Assembly: GCA_009823395.1 (NCBI GenBank)
Contig: CM020520.1
Location: 124,001-188,000, forward strand
Length of the DNA stretch: 64,000 nt
Source: Thamnaconus septentrionalis
Taxonomy: Eukaryota; Chordata; Actinopteri; Tetraodontiformes; Monacanthidae
Reading direction: 5' to 3'
Notes under the pieces: generated by a model
Seen by the model: the letters and a program-made list of their open reading frames with translations, nothing else
The model's database searches: none
Told to the model about the DNA's origin: nothing
Position numbers and translations under genes: made by a program
Part shown: positions 37,838 through 47,433 of the stretch, piece after piece
Layout of the letters: every line of letters starts with the position of its first letter
Position numbering within the stretch: position 1 is the first letter of the stretch

Positions 37838-39834
37838 GCCAGAGTGCATTTCGACCTCATCGCTCAGCCTAAAAGTCTTTCCAAGGCCTTCAGGTTTTTA
37901 CGCCTCAGTGCTCCATCTCTCCATCTCTCTCTCTAAAACACGCAGCCGAACCATCATCGGTGGCGGTCAACTATCACGTTCACAGGACGGACGGATGGGG
38001 TGAGGGACGGACGGATGGACGGATGGAGGGATTAGAGGTCCACCCCATCTGCATGGAAAAACTCAGGCAGCACATCAGGCCAGGTGCATTCTGGGAGTGT
38101 TTTCCCTGCTGTGACGCTTCATCAAACTGCCACATTTACCTCTGAGCATTTATTATATTTACCAATGAGCCCACCCCACCCCCCTTTCTTTCTTTTTTTT
38201 GAGATCTTTACGCGTGAAACATCGGAAAAACGTGAATATTTCCCAGAATTGTGTCGAGTCGTACCTGGTTTAACGCAGACTAACAAGACTAACAAGACTA
38301 AGGCCGTGTGGTCGGCAGATACACATCTACAGAAGATGCTGAAGTGAGCAGTGACAACATTCTGACGATTTCAAACCTTTGATGGAAGTAAATCCAGCAG
38401 CTCCTCCAGGACTGAACAGGGATATTTCCTGTGTGACTGGCTGGGGAGTGAAGACAGATATTAAACGAGAGCAGATTAAAGTGAGACTCGCCGCTGCTGG
38501 TGGCAACTCAACCTGTGTCTCTGGCTGCTGCAGCGACTCTGACTGAACCCAGCGCCGAGCGTTCACACACAGCAGCAAATGTCCAAGTGTTTCCTGGTTC
38601 ACACTCAGTGTCCTCAATGCTCTCCCATTCAAACTGGCCGACGGAGGCCAAAGCCATTTCAGGAGAAACTGACTCGCCGGCAGACCGGTCGCAGGTATTT
38701 GGTACCATAGGTGGAGTTTGCTGCCGCCCTTGTGGTTGAAATGTGTCATGACACTCAGTCTACAATGTGTGTGTCCTTAACCAGATGGACCAGTGTCTTC
38801 ATCCTCAGACCTGCTCTTCATCCTCAGACCTGCTCTTCATCCTGTCATATCAAACATATTCAGTGATGCTGATCAAGCTGCTGCCTCTGTTGGCCTCTTT
38901 GCCTTGAAGGTGTCTGCTTGATGTCCGTCCGTCTGTCCCTCCTGCCTCTGCACAGCCTCCCGTCATCCTTCATCCTCTCTGTCATTGATGCTTTGTGGCC
39001 TTCAGTCCCTGCACACTGAGACGGCTGCTCTCAGACAGCAACAGGAGAGCCTCTAGTGGTGCAGTAGTGCCACTTCAAGCCAAGGATCACAGCTCAAACT
39101 GGAGCTGAGAGACACATCGAGAACCAATCAGCTGTTAAATGTGGAAGTTTTCTGCACCTCAGACATCATTTTAAAATTAAATGCCGCCACGAGACCACAG
39201 CAACTCTATTTCTGGCTATTTAAGAACAGAAGAGATGACAGAGCGCCTTTAATTCCCTGCACCATCATCTACTTTGAAGAAATGCTGTCTTTTAAATCCG
39301 GCCACGACTTCCAAGGCTCTTCAGATAAAACGAGCTGATAAAAACAAATAGAAAACACCAGGGCCACTCGGCAGGGCGTCAGCTCCACCACCTCATGTCA
39401 TCGTCTCTTGTCGTCTTGTGGCAGGGAGCCTTCGCTCATCTGCCTCCTTCCTATTGGTCAAGAAACAGCATCATGAACAACGACTAAATCAGCGTTGTGG
39501 TTTTCTGAGCCAGAGAAGAGGGAACATGTGGTGCAGCTGTTCAGGCCCCTGACTGCTGCTGCAGCGATGCCACTGCCACTGGGCTCACAGGGAAAACTCC
39601 TCTTTAAAACAGACAAATAAATACAGCTGGCAGAGAAAGACTTTCCCTCCGTCTCCTCCTCGGTGGAAGTGGCTGCAGAAGAGACGGCGGATATGAATTC
39701 ATTTCACGCCGAGATGAAGTTATTAATGTCCTCCATCTGTTATTGTCAGAGAGCTGCCAGAGCAGCAGCAGCAGCATGAGGAGGGAGGTGCAGCAGTCGC
39801 TGCTGCTGCTGCAAACATCAACAGAGAGACGCAC

Positions 39835-39850
39835 GGCGCCACCTAGCCAT
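39835..39850 (-). promoter_or_regulatory. CTCF-like motif
   Basis: Minus-strand ATGGCTAGGTGGCGCC fits the CTCF core; orientation is opposite to the 36181 site. Motif match only. Confidence 0.35.
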
Positions 39851-39960
39851 TGATGAATTGGCTTATGGCAATCATCTCCAGGTTCTCCTGTTGCTCAGCG
39901 TGTGTTTGTGCTTGGTGACCAACAGCAGCGACATGGCGACGCTGTGCGGACAGAGAGCCG

Positions 39961-40021
39961 CAGCGTGGCAGCGTGGCAGCGTGGCAGCGTGGCAGCGTGG
40001 CAGCGTGGCAGCGTGGCAGCG
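39961..40021. repeat. 9-bp minisatellite (CAGCGTGGC)n, about 6.7 copies
   Basis: Perfect head-to-tail copies. All three forward frames stay open through it because the unit length is a multiple of three, which explains the frames with WQRGSVAA repeats there. Confidence 0.95.
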
Positions 40022-40536
40022 CCTGCTCAGTCGAGGTCATTCAGACGGCCGCAGCTCTCACTAATCCCTCAGCGGAGCAGGGCAGGATAATCTCCTGTTG
40101 CTCACCAGTCCTGCATCCCTTCACTGCAGGAGAAGGAATCAGCAAAGCTGCAGCACTTTGTGACATCACAAAAGGGCACCCCTGCACCTGCAAACACTGG
40201 GCTAAATATGCTGCTTTCTGGAGATTTAGTTTGTTATCAAAAAATGAATCAGTGGAAGCTGATCCACTAACCGGAATTTGAGAAAAAAAAAAGATAATTG
40301 ACTTTGCAGATGATGAATATTTAAAACAACCATCGGCGACACATTCAAATCAATCAATGCGCCCTCCCATTGATCACATGACCTCTTTGCTCCTGCCATC
40401 ATTGCTCTTTCCCATGAGAGTTCCAGCAGAGCCACCTAGCCAAGACCCCCCCCCCCACCCCCCCACCCCCCATAATGCACCTGCTTTGTTTGGACTGAGC
40501 TCCCCAGGGGTGAACAACATGCTGCTGGTTCAAACA

Positions 40537-40556
40537 CAGCCAGCAGGGGGAGCAAC
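40537..40556 (+). promoter_or_regulatory. CTCF-like motif
   Basis: CAGCCAGCAGGGGGAGCAAC closely fits the CTCF core, 4 kb downstream of exon 1L on the transcript. Motif match only. Confidence 0.45.
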
Positions 40557-41997
40557 TTGGCAACGCAGACTGAGTTCAACTGTGAGAAGTGAATTAGCAA
40601 ATGAGTCCATCAACCGCTATGTCTCTAATTGGACAAGCCTGTGAGCAAGCCAGTCAATACTGTAGTCAGACAGTATCAGTGAATCACTGCGAGGTGTAAC
40701 AGCCAGCAGAACACGCTGCTCACATTAATGATCTGCTTCATTAGGAAACTGCTGGAGAAAAGAGGGAATGCTTTGCAAAACAGTCCCACTACGGCAGGTT
40801 CATTTAGCTCAGCGGGAGGCGGAGCTCCACTCTGAAGGCTTTCCAGCCGATCTCTGCTCTCGCACAACCAATCAGCATTCTTTTCATTGTGGCTACACAA
40901 GCAAGCGGTTGCCCTTAATAAAACACAAAAGCAGAGCAAGGAGAGAAGAGCGGAGAGATGCTGCAGAAGAGAGAGAGCTGCTGTGACAACCATGTTAGAA
41001 GAGTCTCGCACTTTATTCTCATTTCAGATGAACTTCATGAGGTTCAGACGAGCCAGAGCTCAGTCTCAGGGTGACACACACACACATACACACAAAGCCT
41101 TTTCAACACAGCTATCTGACTACAGTCTATTTTCAGCCGTCGTCCACCTCATGGCAAAGTGTGCACGTCAGTGCATGTTGGGCTGCGAGGCTGTCACAAA
41201 ATGAACCCCGCCCCCCCTCCACTGCTGCCCATAGACTTTAATATAAAAACAAAATTCAAAATGTGTTTACTGCCACGGAAGACAATGCCGTCAAAATGCT
41301 TCAGGTTGATGAAAAACAAAACACTGAAGAACAAAAAACAAAGTGATTAATATTATCAGTAAGTTGAGAAATGAAACAGCAGGTAAAACAAGCTGCAGTG
41401 CACTGCAGGATAATCATCATCTCTGAGCTGAAGTAACAGAGCTGCTAATAATAGCCCACTGCTTTGCCATCTTCTGGGAGCAATGGAGAGGAAAAATGAT
41501 AAATTATCAGCAAAGTACGAGAACACATAGAGGCTGTTTTTATTTCTATCTCCTCAGAAGGGAAAAAAATAATCCCCAGTGGATTTATGGAAAGTCCTAT
41601 TATCTAGCAAAATAACCTCTATATCTGCTGACAGTGAGAAACAACATTGCCTCGACCGTACACAGGATATTTACGAGTCTGCGCTGCACTGACTTCATCC
41701 TTTTTCTTATTCTATTTAAAGCTAAATCTGATAGCCGGGGGCTCATTAAAAAAGCCATTTCATAATCCAAAGTCAGAAGTTATATCCTCTTTCTGTCTCT
41801 CGTGCGTGTGAGTGGAGAAGGTGCATGTGTAGGTCTTTGTGTGCATGACATTAACAATATTGATCTTTTGCCACAGCCTTCCGTCTTTGCTCTGAATTCA
41901 ACAGTTTGAGGAGCAAAAACCACCAGAAAGAAATAAAACTGAGACCAGGATTAAAAATATAAACCAAACACTCACTAGAGAAAGAAACAACCTCCTC

Positions 41998-42000
<3 letters not shown>

Positions 42001-42060
<60 letters not shown>
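42001..42060. repeat. Compound (GT)23(GA)7 microsatellite
   Basis: GT run to 42047 followed directly by GA to 42060. Confidence 0.97.
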
Positions 42061-43908
42061 CAGGGGTGGGTCAGAAAATCTCTGTTATTTCCAGTTGGAT
42101 TCCTCTCGAGTCTCATTACATCTGGCCTGATCCAGCTGGCGGAGACGGACAACAGAGATGTTTACACTTGTAATGGGCTCAGTGGAGAAACAGAACAATC
42201 TCACCGCAGGGACTCACTGATGGTGGAAGTAAAGATCTTTCACCGCTTCTCTGATTCTGCCTCCTGATTGGCCCTGAAGCTTTTGGAAAGGGCGGCCAAT
42301 TAATGAGGCAGGAAAGAGTGTTTGACAAAAAAATGACAAAGTAAACTTCGTTTCACACTTTTAGGATTTATTCATCTATCCATCTATCCATCTATCTATC
42401 TATTGAGTCAAAGTTGGAGTGTTAAAGGCTTCCACTGGGTGGAATTATTTTGCTCCATAAAACTCAAGAGCCCGTCGTCTTTTGGGGAAACTTGTCTCCT
42501 TAACTTGAGGTTAAAAACAAGCAAAGAATGAAAATGTTGAAGCAGACGCAGTGACGCAGCAGCCAGATTTCACAGGCTAAAAGATGAATTGATGAGACAT
42601 TAATGAGTTGTTTCACCAGCTGGGGATCATCAGCAGAGAGGATTTCAGGCCGACATCATTATCAAAGACAGTGACAGAGAGGGATTTAGCTCTGCCATGG
42701 AGAACGAGCTCGTTCCAAACAAAAGCCATAATGACTTGGTTTAAATACATTGTCTACTGGACAGTGGGGGTAACTCCTCTGTCAAGAGTCACTGCATACA
42801 GTGCAAACACTGAGCAGTCATCTACATGTTAAAACTCTGCATTCTGATGCCTTAATAGTGTAACTCTCGCTGAAAAAAGTGTGATTGAAAAAGTCCAACA
42901 GATGTGAATCGAGTGTCCGCAGATGCGTTTGTATATTTTCTGGCACCCGAAAGAACCAAACAAAGTGTTCTGAGGAAAATGAAATCCTGCTCACGCAGAC
43001 TGTTGGCAGAACACTGAGGTAGCTCAGCAGGCTGCATTGTGAGGAGGGAGTGTCTGTCCAAGAGGAGAGCGTGGATCAAGTGTTGAAGTGCTGGAGTGGA
43101 TGTGCAGCGGCGGCCCTGCAGGGAGGCTGAGCCGCTGGATCAGCTCTTCATCCCACAGGGCTCTACTTCTCATCCTCACCGCCTGATGTAAATGTCACCT
43201 CTACCAGACTGCCTCATTAAGGCCACACAGCTGGAAATGAGCAGTCGGCTGGCACTCGGTTTGACTTTCAAAAGGAGAGATGAGCAAAAAAAAAGAAAGA
43301 AAAGAGATGAAGGTTTCAGCTTCAGTCCAACAATATTCACAAATTTCTTTCTGCTTTCCGCTGACAGTCCCTGCGTCATGATGAACACAAACCATAAATC
43401 ACTGCCAGTATTGATTTCAGATTAGTCCTCTGCTCCAGCAAACACAAAGACAGCACACCCACAAGCCCTCCCCCAGTCAATAAATCAAGCTCATGTTAAA
43501 TTCATGTACAACTCAACCAGCGTTTTACCTCCTACTCTCACCTACAGCAGCTTGGCCTAAAGCAGTTAACATGAGAAGTACAATTAATGACTTTGTGGTG
43601 ACTCTGAACATGGAAACAAATGAGCGATTAAAAGACAGCATTGTGCTCACGTAGCAGCAACTGGCATCAAAAAATACACTTGAACCAATAAATAAACTTT
43701 GCCTGAAGATGGAAAAGTTTGTAACTGTGCAAACGCCATCATTTTACACGTATCTCAGTTAAGAATGAGAACAATATTTACTCCACAGTAGGCACAAGGG
43801 CAAGTCGTTCAGGATATAAATGCTTGGACAAGACCAACACAATTGGACGTGCATACATTTGTTAGTAAAACAGGACTGAGAAAAAGTGTTGCAGCGCGCA
43901 AATGGCTT

Positions 43909-43929
43909 TTCAGCACCGCGGACAGCTCA
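43909..43929 (+). promoter_or_regulatory. RE1/NRSE-like motif (REST site), copy 1
   Basis: Left half TTCAGCACC, right half GCGGACAGCTCA. It matches the canonical 21-bp RE1 at 18 positions. It lies 506 bases into the intron after exon 1L and 49 bases from the stronger copy. Confidence 0.7.
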
Positions 43930-43957
43930 ACAGCAACGGCTGGCCCTATTCGGGGGC

Positions 43958-43978
43958 TTCAGCACCACGGACAGCGCC
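43958..43978 (+). promoter_or_regulatory. Canonical RE1/NRSE motif (REST site), copy 2
   Basis: Left half TTCAGCACC, right half ACGGACAGCGCC with the standard spacing: a consensus 21-bp RE1. Known role: REST/NRSF binds RE1 and represses neuronal genes in non-neuronal cells and progenitors. Its position 457 bases downstream of exon 1L, in a neuronal channel-subunit gene, makes dpp6 the obvious target. A perfect right half-site (GGACAGCGCC) also occurs at 44219-44228. Confidence 0.88.
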
Positions 43979-44434
43979 ACAGGGCTGCCCGTCTAGCCGG
44001 TGAGCCGCTGCCCGCTCCGCAAGAGGCTCTGAGCGGCCAGAGCTCGGATGACGCCCCGCTGAGACCCTGGAGACAGAAGCCCTCCCACTCTCCGGAGGAG
44101 GGGCGTTTCATCTAAATGTTCCTGCTCAAACACAGCGACATCATTGAAGGGAGGAGACCACCGACGCACATTTTCCGCAGGCACGGATCCAACAATAGGA
44201 CGGATCGGTTGAGTGACTGGACAGCGCCACGGAGCGTTTATTGCTTTAGCACGTCGTGTCATTCACCGACAGAGCGATTGTATTGATGACGAAGGAAGTT
44301 GGAGAACATTGCCTTTAAAATTGTTGGGACGGATATTTTAGACATTTTTCTGAAACATCTTGAAAAGAGTTGGGAAATGAAGAAGGGGCGTGCTGGATGT
44401 TGATGACGAGTCGCGCAGGTGGGAAGGTTCTTAC

Positions 44435-44605
44435 GTCTTCGTCCTCGCTGCTGCGGCTGTGCGGATGCTGCAGCCGCGGTCGGACGGTGTCCGCAGCACG
44501 CTCGACCTCGCTGCCTTGCCCGAGGAGGCGGCTTGTCTCCGGGGGTTTGGGGAAAGAGTTGCCGGTGTTGATCTTGCCGTTAAATCGCTGATACAGAGTC
44601 GCCAT
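44435..44605 (-). CDS. dpp6: dpp6 alternative first exon, long isoform (1L), coding part
   Basis: The coding part is 57 codons beginning MATLYQRFNGKINTGNSFPK and ending SRSSEDED. Human long DPP6 begins MASLYQRFTGKINTSRSFP and ends its first exon in an acidic DEED stretch, so both ends match. The middle is shorter than in human because the Gly/Ala/Pro-rich segment is absent. ATG at 44605-44603 has a good context (G at -3, G at +4) and is the first in-frame ATG; the open frame further upstream begins with a TTG and is not evidence of extension. An out-of-frame ATG at 44622-44620 opens a frame that overlaps the whole coding exon. The donor is GAAGAC before GTAAGA at 44434-44429, with a strong intronic side. 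The product is the cytoplasmic N-terminus of the long Kv4 auxiliary subunit, joined in phase 0 to exon 2. Confidence 0.93.
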
Positions 44606-47340
44606 TTCGGCTGTCTGTCCATAAAATAGAGCGTATAACTCGTCAAAGGTGAGCAAAAAAACAAACAAACAAACAAAAAAAGTCCGAGTTAAAGGAGGTC
44701 AGATGCGGATTTAATCACACGGTGATCCGGCTGAGGGTGGGCTGATCAAGAAAAAAATAAAAACACCAAAGCATGATGTGCCCGCGACGCTGTTCAGGAT
44801 TCACAGCACGCGCTTCCTGCTCGCTCCATCCACCACCCGCTGACGACACAGTTTCCCTCCAACTTGACGCGAGATTGACGCGCAAAAAAAATCATTAAAA
44901 AAAAACAAAGTGTCGAGGAGACTCCAGAGAACCGCCGTGATTCCCGCTGCTATCCGGTCTCACTTCCTGTCTGCCCTCGAGGCTGGGGGTCCACTGATGG
45001 AAGCTCGGGTCGCAACCTGACACACGAGCGCGTGCAGCAAAACAACATTCACAGATTAGATATGAGCGCGAGACTTATCATGACTTTGCAGATGGAGTGG
45101 GTTCGAGTGTCTCAATTCATTTCCTGTCTTTTGCCTCCATTTCGCACCGCTAGGTGTCGTGCGTAGGACAAGAGTGCCCCCAAGTGGACAGATTCACGAT
45201 AGCGTTGTTTTCCTGACAGCATCATCTAGCTCTTCATTTCAATGGCTCTTTTGCTCCTCATGGTCCCACAATGAGAAGTTCTGCTGCTGGACAACACAGA
45301 AGGCAACACAACAGCCGTAAAATAATGGAGTGACTGATTCTCACGGCAAATGAACAACATCTGCAATGTTGGTGGTAAAAACAACCTCAGGAGCTCAGTT
45401 GAAAATCAAAGTTTATACAAACAATGTCACGTGCACCAGTGTACAGTGCGTATGACTGGTAACCATTCAATAATAAAATTCAACCGTCACAGGATCCCTG
45501 TAATGATGGCAGTAAAACAAACAAACAAAAAAAAGCAGGTTGCCAAGTTGAAAAGAATGTTTATCTATCATCAACCACAATATTTTAAAGACATTTTACT
45601 TCCCTGACTACCATTACCACAAAAAAATATTTTAAAAGCAAGTTAGTCAGTCTGGCAAAGTGAATTAAAATGCTCACTTTGCCAAAGAAAGGAAATAAAG
45701 ACTAAATATATTTCTTACTGGCTGATAATGCACTTAGACAAACATTACAGCAATACTTTTTTGCAGTCATTCAACACACAACAGACCCAAAGTAAGTAAT
45801 GTGATTTGTGTTGGTCTGACAGGAGGCAGAATCCTCTCTCCTCCCTCTGTGTGATAACAAGAAGATGCACGCTGAGATTTCACCCTCGCTAAAAGCAACA
45901 CTGATGAACTCAACTGCTCGTCAAGACTGCAAACTACTTGGAAAGAACTCAGCGACTCGTGAACAACATCCAGTTCACTCACGACTGTTCAGGTTGAACA
46001 TTTGATTCATAAATGTAGTTCGAAAGGAGTTGCTTCACTGCCACTGAGTGAGTCAGTTACTCACAGAAAGTCCTCTGACTCCACCCAGACTGAGCTCCTG
46101 CAAAATATTTTACTATTGATTTCCATGCATGCTGTGTCTCTCTGCCCCTCTAACCCATCTCAGTCTCTGGCACAGGAGCCAGAAATGAGATTTTCCTCTC
46201 AGACACTGATGAGATTAAGAAGAAAAACAGGCCAGATGACAAGATGTGTCTGAGTGGAGGAAGTCTGCAGGGCGTGGCGCTGCCAGGCTGCGCTTCAAAA
46301 ACATTGTCATCACAGAGGTCGTCTGAAAGCAGCAAGGTCTGCCGCCCCCTTAAGGTCATACCGCTGCGAGATTACCTCCATCATCAAGGCCAATAACCAA
46401 TGAGTTGTTTGCTGGACTTCCTGCAAGTCAGGCCTGCAGCCAATCAGCAGGGAGCAGAGCTGCTCGGTAACTGACAGCCTCGGTTGATGGCTGCTACAAC
46501 CGAGTTAGGATGAAGAGAAAAGAAACCAACTGTATTTTGAAATGTTTGAGACAGGTTGCAATTCCAATCCAATTGTCTTTAATCAAGTTGGCGCTGTGAA
46601 TTATGTTATTAAATAAATGCATTGAACAACCAGGTTCAGTCAGAATCAAGAATCACTGGAAGAAAAAACAAATAAAAAAAAACTAAACTGAAAGTTGTTT
46701 TGGTTTAGTTTAGTAAAGTTGTTTTTGGTTGATTCGGATAAAACCTACACAAACACTGTCACCTGGTGGCCAGAAAAGCCTTTTAACGTGACCCCATGGC
46801 CACATAAATGGCCCCAAGGTGCTGGCCATAAATAAAAACAGCACTTCTGCAACTTCCTCCAAACATCCCCATAAATTCACAGCCTCCTCGCTCGGCCGTC
46901 GCGCTGAATCTTAACTCACACCGTCTCATTTCAGCTGCTGTACTTTGAGCTCATCAGAGCGCTGCAGTCCTTAAATCCCCTTCTTCTCTCGTCTGCCGTA
47001 AAATGAAGGCAGCCTAGAAGATGCTGCGGCTCTGTCAGGTTCTCCGCCCACCGTGTCTCCACACTGCGGTCCTCGCCAGCCCCTTCCAGCTGCAGGGCTG
47101 CCAGACAGCAATTAAAGCTGCCTGAGGGAGGCGCTCAATCATCCTGACAGGCTTCCACTTACATGCATGAAACAAGAGAATCAATACAGTTAGTCAAAGA
47201 AATAAAGAACCCTTGAGAAGTTCTGGCATCACTACATGCATCTGAGTTTCTTCACACAACCAAAGAGGGAAGTTGACTTGGATTGAAGGTGAAGTTATGA
47301 GCAGATTCAACCAGCTTCTTGTTGTTGTTGTTGCTGTTTG
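44606..47340. other. Upstream region, 44.6-47.3 kb
   Basis: Begins with the presumed 5' untranslated region and promoter of dpp6 long isoform. Beyond 45.1 kb the sequence is AT-richer and unique; no exon or long repeat recognised. A CTCF-like core is at 46757-46775. Confidence 0.5.
46757..46775 (-). promoter_or_regulatory. CTCF-like motif
   Basis: Minus-strand TTCTGGCCACCAGGTGACA fits the CTCF core. It is convergent with the plus-oriented 40537 site, and the pair brackets exon 1L. Motif match only. Confidence 0.4.
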
Positions 47341-47349
47341 TTTTTTGTA

Positions 47350-47433
47350 CTGGAGGTGCTGGCAAGTTCCAGCACCTCCAGGCTTCCTACTGGTGGAAGT
47401 GATGACTTCAGCTGGAATGTGCAGCTGAAGTCA
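47350..47433. repeat. Two adjacent perfect hairpins
   Basis: Hairpin 1: arms 47350-47362 and 47369-47381 (13 bp, CTGGAGGTGCTGG), 6-base loop. Hairpin 2: arms 47403-47414 and 47422-47433 (12 bp, TGACTTCAGCTG), 7-base loop. They are 21 bases apart and have unrelated sequences. Confidence 0.9.

Larger units (their letters stand above)
36851..43880. other. Long-isoform intron, 36.9-43.9 kb
   Basis: No exon recognised. It holds (CAG)7 at 36999-37021, TG at 37200-37232, CA at 37779-37834, GGAC/GGAT-rich minisatellite at 37983-38031, a 19-bp unit repeated 2.4 times at 38797-38842, the 9-bp minisatellite at 39961-40021, poly-C at 40445-40471 and (TATC)n at 42370-42404. 41400-41990 is AT-rich, unique sequence without repeats. 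Confidence 0.55.
43890..45020 (-). promoter_or_regulatory. CpG-rich promoter zone of dpp6 exon 1L
   Basis: CpGs are frequent from the RE1 pair through exon 1L to about 45020 (densest at 44400-44610). No clear TATA box. I infer the long-isoform transcription start lies within a few hundred bases upstream (higher coordinates) of 44622. The AAACAAAC run at 44655-44680 is a low-complexity insert in this zone. Confidence 0.6.
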
